DNA of 64,000 nt, from positions 270,501 through 334,500 of the forward strand of contig JAFEVB010000020.1 in NCBI GenBank assembly GCA_032629725.1. Direction: 5' to 3'. Source of the DNA: Gremmenia infestans. Taxonomy: Eukaryota > Ascomycota > Leotiomycetes > Helotiales > Hamatocanthoscyphaceae. A model generated the notes under the pieces. That model was not told where the DNA came from. It ran no database searches and saw only the letters and a program-made list of their open reading frames with translations. Positions 1 through 13,162 of this stretch are shown here, one piece after another (the stretch's first letter is position 1; each line of letters begins with the position of its first letter). Position numbers and translations under genes: made by a program.

Positions 1-2468
1 GAAGTCACAAAAAGTACATATTGCAATCTTACGGCCTCTAGAAGGAAAAATCACATCCGAGAATTCTAGTGGTGTAGTATGATTCTTGTTTGGAATACAG
101 TTTCCCATCGCCAGGTGGGTTCTAGGACACAGCTGGAACTAGCCGGGTCCGAGCCTCATGTTTACTACCCGCTTCCTCGAAGTATTGATACATTGCCCAG
201 GTGACCTACCCACAAGTATCACTCCCCGGAAGAAGTCGAAAGCACCCAGGTTGAAGATACTACCATCATTCAAACATTGGCCTACCGAAGCCTCTCTACC
301 ACTCGGGAGGCACGTTTTGGACAGCCCAGGTCTCTCACACCCGAAAGTCAACTATGTTTCAAGAATATCTTACGACGTTCATTATCAACGTCCATGCGCG
401 CAAATGTACCCGTTTATAACCATTCATATACATTCGACTTGGCCACGCGCGAGATGTTTGCGATTTCATACCAAAGGACCATTGCTGAACGGCTAATTAG
501 AGTCACATCTGAGGTGACATACTATACGTTTAAGCTTTCGACGCTCACGAAGCAAGACCAATTGTGGAATTCTACCGGAGAATCTAGGGAGTACTTGCAT
601 ATACAAAGTGCTCGGTAGTGTGTACCCACGTTGTTGTGGAGTCACGCACCTACCAGCACTGTATTATTCCGTCTAGAGGGGCCGAAAATCCCTCTATTTA
701 ATTCCGACGACAGCCTGTATGTATTCCTTTTGACTGTTTTGATTTGGTGGCAATATAGGACAAACTGCCAATTTGCCGCGATGGGCTCGAACTCCGCCAA
801 GCTTTCCAGGTTCCCCGCCTTCTCGTCTCGCTGCTGGCGACGAGTTAACGACACTTCCATCACCCTCGCCCACCATGCTACAAACTACCAGTCATGCAGA
901 AACCATCAAGCACCAATAGTATTTGCCAGGTGGTGATCGCGATCTGCTGCATTGGGTGCGGCCTTCTTTGCCCATCTCTGGCAAGGGTGTTCCCCATGGA
1001 GACTTCCGCAGTCGTTTCCTGCCTCAAATTACCTCAAAGCCATCATTGGCGGCCTATGCCTTCCGCTCTAAATGCCCTCACTAGATACCGCTCTGTTCTA
1101 GCTATGGTATGCTGCAAGCGAAACGGCGACCCTCCAAGTTTCAATCATAAATCGTTCATCCGGTTCCTTCAGGTAAACCTCTCGGCACCCGTCGCCGGAC
1201 TGCAACCCTCATGGCGTGGTCTTGTCTCTTCTTGGCTTATACTTGGCTTGGTACTTTCGTATTGCTGAATTAATATTGATGAAGCACTATATCCTTGGGA
1301 GAATACTGGACGGAAAGTTTCGTCCTACGCCTTCTATGCCCCTCATTCGATGTATTGGAAGTCAAGCAATCACTTTCTGCACATGTCCATAGTAAATGAA
1401 CTTGGTTTGAGGAAGCAGAAAGTATATTTATGTATCTATTGGCCGTTGAGGCTAAAGTTGCACAGTCATATACCAAGCATGGTTCTCCCAATAAGGCCAA
1501 TTCTATGATTGATAATGTATCTCTCACTCTGGGGTATGTTCTATGATGTATTTTATCTTTTTTGTTCATCCCCCTGTCATTCCGCACCATGCTGAGAAGC
1601 TACCAGATGCTTGTGATAGTGCAGGACATTTCATTTGACAAATTACGCAGCTTTCACGTCAACTAATCAGAAGGTGGACTTGCAGACACATTTATCTTGG
1701 ACACAATGTTTTGATCTTCATCGAGTGTTTCAGATGACGCTTGCAACCCATTTGAACAACTCCACCATTCACGTCCGGCAGGATAACTGGAGCCCTGGCC
1801 GATCCAGGTTGCTCTCAGGTACAGGAACGCTTTTTAAGGTCTAGTGCACGATCTTGGTGCGGAAGCAAGATTTCCTGGGGTCTTGCTAGCATGTCGTACA
1901 ATGAACAGACCAGTTTTCTGAGATTGCGGGGAACATTAATCTTACCGGTCTGCGGCACCGAACCTCCCAACCCCGGCCTCTTTATCCATCTTGTCAGCTT
2001 TCCCCGTTCGTTTTGATATGTTCTCCTCTCGATGCTATCATTGCAATCTGAACCGGTATCCTAATTCGTTGGGCTTCATTTACAGCATAGCCACACACGG
2101 GACCACTTAACCAAACTCTTCATTTGGGAAAGTCATCTGGTCGTCAAGTTTTGACACAGAATATTGGATTGACATACAGCAATTGCCCGATTCTTTCAAT
2201 TCAATACAGGCAATATGCCGGGGATGCCTCGTAAGATAACTCTACCCAATGCTAATGGCACCTGCCTTTCGGGCGACCCTTTCCAATGAAGTCACCAATA
2301 CGATAGATCGACCTTGTCCCCTATTCCACCCCTATGGCCACAAAGCCGTCTCCCTTAAGCGGATTAACGACGGCTGTATGGGCGCTACTCCCGTCAATCC
2401 GCTCTCGCAAGATTGAGGGATGAACTTGAGAATGTTGAGCTATTGTGGAGCTATTTGCCCCATGGAGT
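1..2468. other. intergenic, upstream of GH7 gene
   Basis: I see no convincing gene in this 2.5 kb. The open frames are short, lack conserved motifs and overlap one another on both strands. Its last 600 bp is the likely promoter of the cellobiohydrolase gene that follows. A gene that begins outside the window could still end here unseen. Confidence 0.6.
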
Positions 2469-2476
2469 GGTATAAA
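1875..2476 (+). promoter_or_regulatory. putative promoter of GH7 cellobiohydrolase gene
   Basis: A TATAAA box lies at 2471-2476, about 93 bp before the start codon at 2569. Three hexamers fit the SYGGRG consensus bound by the carbon-catabolite repressor CreA/Cre1: 1875-1880 (CTGGGG), 1926-1931 (GCGGGG) and 2218-2223 (CCGGGG). Cellulase genes are classically repressed by glucose through such sites, so glucose repression is the inference. The hexamers are short and could occur by chance. I did not find a clear XlnR/Xyr1 GGCTAA site close to the gene. Confidence 0.5.
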
Positions 2477-2568
2477 GTTCGGTGGTCCCTCGACAGCTTT
2501 ACCCATCCACCATCCTTTTTACATTCCTCGTATCTTCATTCTACTTGGTACCTCATCACAGTTACACC

Positions 2569-3995
2569 ATGTATCGAAGCTTTACTCTCGCCACCTCCCT
2601 GGTCGCTGCTGTTGTACGCGGCCAGCAGGTAGGCACGCTGCAGACAGAGACCCATCCTGCAATGACATGGTCGAAATGCACCTCAGCAAGCAGCTGCACT
2701 ACCCAATCAGGAAAAGTGGTCATTGACTCCAACTGGCGCTGGGTTCATGACAAGACTGCGGGCAGCTACACCAACTGCTACACTGGAAACACTTGGGATG
2801 CGACCTTGTGCCCAGATGACGCGACATGTGCTGCAAACTGCGCTTTGGAAGGTGCAGACTACGCAACTACCTATGGAGCTACAACGAGCGGCAACGCATT
2901 GAAGCTCACCTTTGTCACTAAGGGAAGCTCCGCCACCAACATCGGCTCTCGTTTGTATCTCATGGACACCGATACCTCATACCAACAATTCAAACTCCTG
3001 AACAACGAGTTCACATTCGATGTCGATGTCTCCAACCTTCCATGTGGTCTTAATGGAGCATTGTACTTTGTTTCAATGGATGCAGATGGCGGATTGGCCA
3101 AGTACTCTACCAACAAGGCAGGTGCCAAATATGGCGTCGGATACTGTGACTCGCAATGCCCGCGAGATCTCAAGTTTATCAACGGTCAAGTATGCATGCC
3201 AACACCTCCTTGAACAACACATTATATCTAACAAGAGAACAGGGTAACGTCGACGGATGGAAGTCTTCCAGCAACGACCCGAACGCCGGTGTCGGTGGCC
3301 ATGGCTCGTGCTGCGCAGAAATGGATGTCTGGGAAGCTAACTCAGTATCCGCTGCTCTGACCCCGCACTCCTGTTCGACCGTTAGTCAGACAATGTGTGA
3401 TGGTGACGCCTGTGGAGGTACATACTCAAGCACTCGCTATGCCGGCACCTGCGATCCCGACGGCTGTGATTTCAACAGCTACCGGCAGGGCAACACGACA
3501 TTCTACGGCAAGGGCCTAACAGTCGATACCTCCAAGGTCTTCACAGTCGTGACCCAGTTCATCGGCAGCCCCCTCACGCAAATCAAGCGCTTCTACGTCC
3601 AGAACGGAGTCGTGATCCCCAACTCCTACTCCACCATCGCAGGCACCACGGACTACAACTCCATCTCCACCGCATACTGCGATGCTCAGAAGGCCGCGTT
3701 CGGCGATAACTATAGCTTCAAGACCCAGGGTGGAATGGCGTCCATGTCGTCGGCTATGAGCGCGGGTATGACGCTCGTTATGTCTGTCTGGGATGATCAC
3801 TATGCCAATATGCTCTGGCTCGACTCCACTTACCCAACTACGGATACTGCGGCCGGTGGACCCAGAGGTACATGTGCGGTTACTTCGGGCGTGCCGGCTG
3901 ATGTCGAGGCTTCGAGCCCGGGTGCTAGTGTCATTTATTCGAACATCAAGTTTGGACCTATTGGCTCTACCTTTACTCAACCAGCTGGCACCTAA
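2569..3995 (+). CDS. GH7 cellobiohydrolase, secreted, no cellulose-binding module
   Basis: Two exons, 2569-3189 and 3243-3995, are separated by a 53-nt GTATGC...ACAG intron and encode about 457 residues. An 18-residue signal peptide is followed by a mature start at QQVGTLQTETHP, typical of GH7. The catalytic motif EMDVWEAN carries the nucleophile and acid/base glutamates of family 7. Abundant paired cysteines and the loop GSCCAEMDVWEANS...TPHSC match cellobiohydrolases (reducing-end exo-cellulases, retaining mechanism) rather than family-7 endoglucanases. The protein ends at the end of the catalytic domain (QPAGT), so there is no Ser/Thr linker and no CBM1. It would act outside the cell on crystalline or decrystallised cellulose. 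The start is the ATG at 2569, which begins the signal peptide; the open frame upstream of it is not needed. Confidence 0.95.
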
Positions 3996-4894
3996 ACCCT
4001 AGACTAGGCTAGGTTCAAGGCTACCTAGTGTAGTGCGGTGTATTCTAAAGGAAGGAAGTAAGTGGACTTGGATTGTATATATACACTTGCGCAATGGTGT
4101 AGCTTTCATTTCATGTTGCGCTTGGATTCTTCGTGTGTCCATACTCTCGTTTCTTGGTGGAGGCAGATGATTGTATATATCACATGAGGTGCAAAAGAAG
4201 AGAAGACTGTAGATAGGTTCGTAAATGCTACTGTCGCTATCTCCCACTCCTATGTGCTTTCTGCCTACCAATTCATGAATTCCCAGAGTCAGAATCTAAA
4301 CTTACCTCACTAGCAGTATTAGCATCCTCGCCGGCAGCCTTTTTCTTTGCGACAAATTCCGCCCGCGACAAGCCACCCCGCGTTTCCGTCGTGTCAACCG
4401 GCTAAAACCAAAAGCGCAACCAGCAGGGGTTGGACCAACTGAGTAAGACACATCATAATAGAACATTTCCTTTTCTGCATCTCGCAAAGGATATATTCAA
4501 ACACGCTTGGATAAAGATCAAATGAACTCAGCAAACTCCTAACGTTCCCCACGAGTACAATTACAGCTCGTGGGTCCAACACTCCCCGGACCATTACAGC
4601 CGAAGACAAACAAAAGGATATGAATTTGATGAAAATCAGCAGTAACATTATTATTAGTATCGTGGAGGCTGTTGCTGAGACTGCTACTCGGCCCCAAACC
4701 CAAGGACAAACAGGTACAAGCAGTAAATCCCAGGGAGTATCAGAAGTCGAGAGATATCATGGTATCAATGCGTGCCAGCTTTTCCGGTACTCCGTCATCC
4801 CTTGTCATCATTCATAAACGAGTGTTCTGCCCCAAATCTAGAAACGCCAAAAATGCAAATGCCAACCGTCTGTACAATTTCCTCCTCGTTATGA
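3996..4894. other. convergent intergenic region
   Basis: This 0.9 kb holds the 3' ends of the GH7 gene (+) and the membrane-protein gene (-). I see AT-rich UTR-like sequence and no conserved ORF or repeat. Polyadenylation signals cannot be placed confidently. Confidence 0.6.
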
Positions 4895-5687
4895 TCATGG
4901 TTGTAGATATCCGCTTGCCACCTGCCCTATTCCGTCTGCCGAAGTTTGCACACCATAATTGTTCTTCAAAAAGCACACGGAATTTTCAAGGGGGGATGCC
5001 GCTGAAAACATAACCCAGCTGGCGGCGATGCACCCAACTGTCTGGGCGCAAAAGTCGAGACATGGCTGAAGCCCGCTTTTGGTCTGGTTCTTGATGTCTA
5101 TCGTTTGTCCATCCGCGGGGAGATAATTGGTGTCGCAGACCTGGAGAAATTTCTTGCCTGGGACTGTCGAGTTGTAAAGAGATTTGTGTACCAAGGGGCA
5201 GAACGCGGCATCTTGTATCATCGTCGTTGTGCTGCCGGGAGAAATGATTGTTGCCGTTGGCATGATTGTTGTGGTGGAAGTGCTGTAGAACGTGTTAGCT
5301 TGACCCGGAAGAGCCTGTGGAGTTGAAGGGCAATCACATAGGTCTATCTTTTGATTTCTCCTTCGCTACCATTGCACCGCCAACACCACCGCCGATTCCT
5401 CCGCCAATTAGGAACGCAATAATGACTAGTATGACTGTGGTAATCAACCCAAAAGTTTTCCTTTTCGTTCCTGTTCTCTCCACTCGATCCGGCACGATGT
5501 TCGACGGCAGCTTGGGCATCGGAGAGGGGAAATGTCTGGTTTCCACTCGGTATGGGTCGACTTGTTTCTGAGATTGAGTCCACCTTCCAATTCTAGCATT
5601 TTCAAGCTTTTCAGATATAGCATATTTATCTGGGTAATCTGGTTGAACGACTTCAGGGCCTTCGCTCGACTTTCGCAGCGGACGCAT
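4895..5687 (-). pseudogene. single-pass membrane protein with PAN/apple-like Cys domain, frameshifted
   Basis: The N-terminal half (5687 to about 5349) begins MRPLRKSSEGPEVVQPDYP, a form common in fungal single-pass plasma-membrane proteins. A hydrophobic helix (residues about 75-100) follows and runs into a Gly-rich IGGGIGGGVGG stretch. The C-terminal half (about 5348-4895) is a Thr/Ser linker and a Cys-rich ectodomain spaced like PAN/apple folds (FLQVCDTNY, PCLDFCAQTVGC, SVCFLKNNYG). The halves lie in different frames. No GT-AG intron of plausible size fits between them. The shift falls at an A4 run (TTTT at 5349-5352 on +); one base fewer there would join the frames. It may be a recent pseudogene or a sequencing error. 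Function is unknown; carbohydrate or protein binding at the surface is a guess. Confidence 0.7.
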
Positions 5688-7602
5688 GGTATGTGTTGTC
5701 GTCGCGAGAACATGCAAGCCAGACGATCTGGTCGCGGCGCTTCGAAGGAGTTGGCATTAATTCGCAGATAAAGAAAGAAACAGCAAAGATGAAAACAAAA
5801 GAGAAATGCCCAGTCCGAGGTAATATGCCTAAGTTCATGCTACAAACGGCACTTAACATAGTCGGTGGAACTGTGATATATCTTTCATTGTCTGGACTCT
5901 TGAGGTTCGAGGCGCAGTAGATCTTTCAATACTTTGCTGCATGAGCCCTTGTAAACACATGGAAATCGCGATTGGATCACTTGCATCTGGCAACTGTGCC
6001 GTAAAGATGCAGGTACAGCACTACGAGTCTACGAGGGGTTCTGAACTGTAAACCCCTATCATCTCTCTCAAAAATAAAGGGTTTAAAGTCACAAGGGATA
6101 GAAAGTAGGGAGCTCCACCGCATAGATTTCTTATCCTGACTCTGAGTTGTATATTGCAGCCTAGATAATTGAAGCTTCGGAATGATTTTGGAGGAAGTTG
6201 TGAAGTTCTAGAAATGATACCAGAAAAAGACGAGGTGCGGGGGACCTTACCCGCGCTATTGAAAATTCGAGGGCTGTGCCACACTGAAAGGGTAACCTGC
6301 TAATTTGGCGAAGGCTTGGGCTTACTCACATGATTACGGAAACTTGCACCTATGTTCCATTATTAGAAACTTTGTTTATCGCGAATAGAATTATTACTTG
6401 GTTGGCTTGATTTGGAAATCAAGATGACCAAAGTGGGATGATATTTTAGAGCCTCATCATCAACTTCTATATCCTCGTCAATTCACGTAAGACTTTCTCA
6501 ACATGTCAGACAGACAGTTTTTCAATGTATGCCTCGCTTTGAGAGAAACTCGAACCTAATGGCAATGTGCTATGTAGTTGTGCGAATACCAATTTCTAGA
6601 GAATTTATTTTGATATTTACGTTTAATAATACCTTCATCGTTCCATCGCAAGCGTTCCTAGGCTCATTATGTAACAACATATAAGTTTAAAAATGGCCGA
6701 GCACACTCGTTTGAAACGACTTTCTGCAAAACTAGAATCTCCAGCATGTCGGCAATAACCAGGCCGCGGAGTTTCCTCCTTCCCCATCGCAACTGGCGAA
6801 CGCATCTTGGGATCTGACCATATATAACAATATAATGATACTCGATGCATTACTTTAGCCTCGCTTAAACCTAAGATCATATGGCGCACCATAAATTCAA
6901 GGATTGACCTGAAAAGCCACGAGAGATTTGTAGAAGTTAGAAAGATTCTAAAGGAATTACGGCATCTGCAACTGCTAGAAGTCTACAAACATGATTGAGT
7001 TCCAGAGATTCAGACGAAAAAAAAGTCTCAAACAATTAGAACTCACGCAGTCATGTGATGAATCCCCAGCTACCACCAATGAGAAGCCTAGAGTTGTCAT
7101 TAGCTCCCAGAGCCTCGTGGGCAATGAAGAGAGCCTAACCTGAAAGGGGATAGCTATTTAGGGCCGCAGGCTAACTACATCAGGTGCTTCGCTGCGCTCG
7201 CTAGAGCCACGCCCCACCCTCACGGGGTAAAATACGATACAGCGAATAAGAGAGAAGATGGTTCGTATTTAAGAGGGCTGAAACGATCCCAGCGCCAGAT
7301 TCATTCCTCATGGTAGCCATCTGAGAACAACATCAAAAGTCTGCTAAGTAAGATAAGAAGAGATGACAACGCGGCTTTTGATTGCTCGGCTGTTCCGGCA
7401 TGGCCATCTACCTCCCTAGGCAAGAGATATCTCCTCGAATTTGCTGAATTCTGTAACACTACATATATTGCACGCTACACCAACTGCGCTCCTATTTCTT
7501 GGTAATCTGCTGCTTATTACTTAGTGCTGATTGATGATCTGACTCACCCTTTCTCGACAGTCTTAAACAGAACTGTCCATCGTCACTTTTCGAGTAGCTG
7601 CA
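5688..7602. other. intergenic, divergent promoter region
   Basis: This 1.9 kb separates the divergent membrane-protein (-) and flippase (+) genes. There is no ORF above about 85 codons and none with a recognisable motif. A GC-rich patch at about 7170-7225 stands out from the AT-rich surroundings and may be a repeat relic. Otherwise I see nothing I can name. Confidence 0.55.
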
Positions 7603-10600
7603 ATGGTTGTTACTCACGATGAGGAAGGTGCTGCGTTGGCTTCTGAGTCGACACTAAATCCGACATTAACACCGACACCGACCAAGAGATTACGATGGGC
7701 TACCCAGTACATGAAAGGCACAAGCGCGAATTTGAGACGGGTGTCTATTATGAACCGCTTGCATCATCGAGGATCCCATAGAAGTGAGAGGAAAAGAGAC
7801 TCAGGGGAACCCGGCTCTATGGGCGCCAATATCAACAACGTTCAAGGAATCGCGAACGAGAACGCTGACCCAACCGCGGACAGTGATGAAGAAGAACGGC
7901 GACAGGTCCACTTCAACATACCTTTACCTCCAGACGCATTGGATGATAATGGTTATCCTAACATATCTTACGGCTCGAACAAGATCAGGACAGCAAAATA
8001 TACGCCTCTAAGCTTTTTGCCGAAGAATCTTTGGTTCCAATTCCACAGTATTGCGAATGTATACTTTTTCATTTTGATTATCTTAACAGTAAGTGAAAAA
8101 AAACCAGTCATTTTATGCTCAGCTAACCAAATTTTAGATATTTCCTATTTTTGGCTCAGCCAATCCTGGCTTGAATGCTGTTCCCTTGATAGTCATTGTG
8201 GTCCTCACTGCCGTCAAAGACGCAATCGAAGACTACAGAAGAACAGTTCTCGATCAAGGCTTGAACAACTCCCCAGTTCATCGACTAGTTGATTGCAACA
8301 ATGTAAACGTGGGCACCAATCATATCTCACTATGGAGGAGAATCAAGAAGGCAACCAGTCGATTTATGGCAAGTCTTTGGACATCGATACGAAACTTATG
8401 GAAGAAAAATAGACAAGGAGGCGTAGACGATCCCTTTGACAAAATACCGGGGTCATACGAAAATCAACAGAGAAACAGAAGGCAGTCCGCTTTCTCAGCG
8501 CAGAGCCTACGAACTTCATTCGCCCCTGAACATGACAATATTCAAATGGCCCCTGTTTCGCCACACTCACCTCGTCAGGAAGGTATAGGCGTCCCCACGC
8601 ACGAGGAAATCACAGCAATGCCGAAAGAAGGGCAATTCCCCCCTTCGAGCAAAACTTTTGGTTGTCTAATCAATCCGAAATTGCCAGCTGCCGGCAAGGC
8701 TCGGTTCCAGCGCGATTACTGGAAGAATATTCAGGTGGGTGACTTTGTTCGCATATATGACAACGATCAATTGCCTGCAGATGTGGTAATTCTGTCGACT
8801 TCTGATCCCGATGGGGCGTGTTATGTTGAAACCAAGAATCTCGATGGGGAAACAAATTTGAAGGTGAGACATGCCCTCCGTAGTGGCCAGAAGATCAAGC
8901 ATGCCCACGACTGCGAAAGAACAGAGTTCGTTATCGAAAGCGAGCCTCCCCAAGCCAACCTTTACCAGTACAGCGCTGCTGCGCGCTGGACACAGTACGA
9001 CGACAAGATCCCAGATTCTCTAGGCAGGTCAATGATTGAGCCAATCTCTATCAACAACATGCTGCTTCGAGGCTGCAACCTGCGAAATACGGACTGGGTC
9101 CTCGGGGTTGTGATTTTTACCGGTTTCGACACTAAAATCATGATGAACTCTGGGTTGACGCCTAGCAAGCTCTCTCGCATTACACGAGAACTCACCCATA
9201 ACGTTATCTACAACTTCGGTATTTTATTCGCCATGTGTGTGGTTTCTGCCATCATTGAAGGCGTGGCTTTTGGCAAGTCAAACACCAGCATTCAGGCTTT
9301 TGAATTTGGTTCTATTGGCAGCTCACCTGGCGCAGATGGGTTTATCACGTTCTGGGCGGCGCTCATTCTTTTCCAGAATCTGGTACCCATCGCGTTATAT
9401 ATCTCCCTGGAGATTATAAAGACCCTTCAAGCTTTCTTTATCTATAGCGACATAGAGATGTATTACGAGGAACTTGATTATCCTTGTACTCCCAAGTCCT
9501 GGAATATCTCCGATGATCTCGGTCAGATTGAGTACATATTTTCCGATAAAACCGGCACTTTAACTCAGAACGTGATGGAGTTCAAGAAAGCTACTATTAA
9601 TGGTGTTGCGTATGGAGAAGCGTATACTGAAGCCCAGGCTGGAATGCAAAAGAGGCAAGGCATTGATGTTAGCAAAGAAATCATAAGGGCACGCCAAGAA
9701 CTTGCTCACGCCCGCGACCGGATGTTGGTGAAGCTTCGCCAACTATACGACAATCCATACCTTTACGATGATGAGCTAACTTTTATTGCTCCTGACTTCG
9801 TCGACGATCTTGCTGGCGAAACCAGTAAGGAGAGACAACAATCTTGTCAGCACTTTACGCTTGCTCTTGCCCTTTGTCATACTGTTATCTCTGAAAAGTC
9901 ACCTGGAGACCCTCCCCGTATTAAGTTCAAAGCGCAGTCACCTGATGAAGCAGCCTTGGTTGCCACAGCTCGAGATGTCGGGTATACGGTGCTGGAGAAA
10001 TCACTGGATGCCATACGACTGAATGTGCAGGGACAGGAAATATCATACAAAATTCTGAACACCATAGAGTTCAATTCTACGCGCAAACGAATGAGTGCTA
10101 TTATTGAATTGCCAGATGGAAGAATCATACTTTTCTGCAAGGGCGCAGATAGTATGATATATTCTCGTTTGAAGCGAGGGGAACAACCACAGCTACGTAG
10201 AACTACTGCTGAGCACTTGGAAGTCTTTGCGAGGGAGGGGTTGAGGACCCTTTGTATTGCCGAGAGAGAACTTGTCAGAGCAGAGTATGAGAGATGGAAC
10301 CAGGAATACGAAATCGCCTCGCAAGCAATTCAAAACCGGGAGGACAAAATGGAAGCTGTAGCGGATTCTATAGAAACCGAATTGACGTTGCTAGGAGGGA
10401 CTGCTATCGAAGATCGTCTACAAGAAGGTGTGCCTGATAGTATTGCACTCCTTGCCGATGCGGGTATCAAGCTTTGGGTCCTCACTGGGGACAAAGTCGA
10501 GACTGCGATTAATATCGGATTCTCGTGCAACCTCCTGAATAACGACATGAAACTCATCATCTTGAGGTTCGACGACGACGAGTCAGCCGAGATAGAGCTC

Positions 10601-12185
10601 AACAAACATCTCGCATCGTTTGATATGACTGGGTCCGACCAAGAACTTGAAGCGGCAAAGAGAAATCACGAGGCCCCTGCCCCGACCCACGCCATTGTCA
10701 TTGACGGAGATTCCCTCAAACTTGTACTGGGCGAACAACTGCGGCAAAGATTTCTGCTTCTTTGTAAACAGTGTAAATCAGTCCTTTGCTGCCGGGTGAG
10801 TCCTGCGCAGAAAGCAGCTGTTGTCTCGATGGTCAAATCTGGTCTGGACGTCATAACCTTATCAATTGGAGACGGAGCCAACGACGTTGCAATGATCCAA
10901 GAAGCGGATGTAGGCGTCGGTATTGCAGGAGAAGAAGGCCGTCAAGCAGTCATGTCGTCCGATTACGCCATTGGTCAATTCCATTTCTTGCAAAGGCTGA
11001 TCCTTGTTCATGGTCGCTGGTCATATCGCAGGTTAGGAGAGTTTATTGCGAACTTCTTCTATAAGAATATTGTGTGGACTTTTACGCTATTTTGGTACCA
11101 GATCTTTTGCGACTTCGACATGACGTACCTTTACGACTCTTCCTATATCACCCTCTTCAATCTAGCTTTCACCTCTCTCCCTGTCATCTTCATGGGTGTA
11201 TTAGACCAGGATGTTAGCGATACTGTCTCCCTAGCAGTGCCACAACTATATCGCCGCGGAATTGAGCGCAGAGAGTGGACTCAGACCAAATTTTGGTAAG
11301 TGATATCTATCAAGAAACAATAATAACTAACAAATTTTTAGGTTATATATGCTTGATGGCTTTTACGGATCAGCTATATGCTTCTTTGTAGCATATCTTC
11401 TATTTCTAAATGGCAATTTCGCTGCCAAATCCGGTATAAACATCGATGATCATGAAAGTTTCGGGATTTTTGTCGGCCCAGCTGCAGTCATAGTTATTAA
11501 TCTCTATATTTTCATCAATACCTACAGATGGGATTGGCTCATGGGACTTCTGGTGGCAATGAGTATTGTGTTGGTATACTTCTGGACAGGCGTCTACTCT
11601 GCTTTTACGTCCGCGGAATACTTCTACAAAGCCGGTGCTCAGACTTTTGGCCAGCCAGCTTTCTGGGCGGTGACAATTCTGTCGGTTGTGTTATCTCTGA
11701 TGCCTCGATTTTGCATCAAAGTAATTCAAAAGGTCTACTTCCCGCGAGACATAGATGTCATCCGCGAACAGGTCCGGCAAGGAAAGTTTGATTATCTTGA
11801 TCGTGGCAACAAGCCTGGCGCAATATCAAAGGAAACCTCTGCAGCTTCATCTCGTACCGCAAAGCTCAGTAAATACACCCAACATCCCAGCGAAGACCAA
11901 CGGCCATTTTACCCACCGTCCATCGCTCCAACTGCCACAACACACAACCCCCGAAGTCATTATGGCAGTGATGGGACAGAGTATACGCGCCATAGGTCGA
12001 CATCAAATCAGCCGCTTTCTCGGACGTCGACTGATAAGACAAGGCCATCATTCGAGGAGATGCGCACCTCTATGGATGTCATGCGACCCTCTCACGAACA
12101 GAACGATGATTTCACGTCTGCAGCAATGCTCACACGAGTAGAATCTAGCCATTCTTTCGCCCCTGGCCAGAGCAGGAAACGATGA
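7603..12185 (+). CDS. P4-type ATPase, aminophospholipid flippase (Dnf1/Dnf2-like)
   Basis: Three exons, 7603-8088, 8138-11295 and 11342-12185, have introns of 49 and 46 nt with CTAAC branch sites and join to about 1495 residues. An acidic cytosolic N-terminus precedes the first membrane pair. The actuator motif DGETN is at about 8844, the phosphorylation motif DKTGTLTQ at about 9545 and the hinge motif GDGAND at about 10870. A C-terminal block of membrane helices and a long disordered Ser/Thr-rich tail follow. DGET and the YISLEIIKTLQA helix are hallmarks of P4 ATPases, which flip phospholipids from the outer to the cytosolic leaflet with a Cdc50-type partner. Length and the long tail fit the Dnf1/Dnf2 class (plasma membrane/endosome) rather than Neo1 or Drs2, but subclass is inferred. 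No defect seen. Confidence 0.93.
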
Positions 12186-13162
12186 CATCGAATGGCCCAA
12201 GCAATCACTTCTAAATGGCAAAGTATCTCAGCATGTTGTGCAATACAATACGGCTTGGACCCTCATAAGGATGAGGCATTAGACCCTGAGAAGATGCATG
12301 AGTAATCCCTGACATGGGTTTTCCCACATGTCTTTGTTTGCTTGCTGGAAGGTCATTACGAGTTATGAAAGGAACTGGGAAGATGGCTGGACCCTTCATT
12401 CCGTTGTTATAGATTTTGATGAACAGATCGCGATCGGCTACCTCCAACATTAGGAAGCTGGAAGAAAGAAGTCGGGAATTGAGTAACACATAAGCCTAGG
12501 GAGAATGATAGGGTATCTGGATTGAGAATTGAGGGGCTTCTCGCTAAGCTAAGCGTACGGAGAGTAACCTGTGACAAGTAAAGATTTGGTGGAGTTTGGT
12601 AGCAGTAGAGGTTCATTCTAAGTAAATTAAATAGAATCATATCATCTATTTCCTACTATTATTACGGGGTCGTTCATACTTAAAAGGCAATACCTCATGT
12701 CAAATACTCATGCACCTAAGCTCAGTACCTAGAGCCTGAGGCACGAAATGCTTTAGCGCGAGGCCAATTCGACGAATCTTCTCTCGGCCGCTGGACTTAG
12801 GCTTTCTTTATATTAACCCATTTCCAAATCTACGTTTCAGCGTGTCTACAATACCACGGCTTGGTTGATCAACTCAATTCTATTGCCTAGGAACTATATC
12901 ATTGGTACATAGTATCCCGTGACGACTTACTTGCTTACCTGCTTATAAATCACAGGGAATCCCGCGCTAAGCTACAGTACAGTACATACGTGCGTCTGCA
13001 CACATCTACAGTACATCTCCTGTGACAGTACATCATTTGTCGGTTTCTCTGTGACAATTTTAGGGACTGGTTCCATACTTTGTTTATTTTTCCGCGCGTA
13101 TAGTCCCTTCAGAACCTTGACAGAACACCGTCTAAGCTGGCGAAACTCTGTCGTGCGGGGTC
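12186..13162. other. intergenic between flippase and Zn2Cys6 gene
   Basis: This is 3' sequence of the flippase followed by the promoter of the next gene. There is no supported ORF. It contains the ACAGTAC repeat cluster listed separately. Confidence 0.6.
12974..13031. repeat. cluster of four ACAGTAC heptamers
   Basis: ACAGTAC occurs at 12974-12980, 12979-12985 (overlapping), 13008-13014 and 13025-13031. Three of the four copies continue as ACAGTACAT. The cluster lies 130-190 bp before the start codon of the Zn2Cys6 gene. Such clustering suggests binding sites for a regulator, possibly the gene's own product, but that is inference. Confidence 0.6.

Noticed and set aside
3516..3980. 154-codon minus-strand open frame
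   Set aside because: It is antisense to the GH7 catalytic domain and has the Arg/Ser/Gly-biased composition of a shadow frame.
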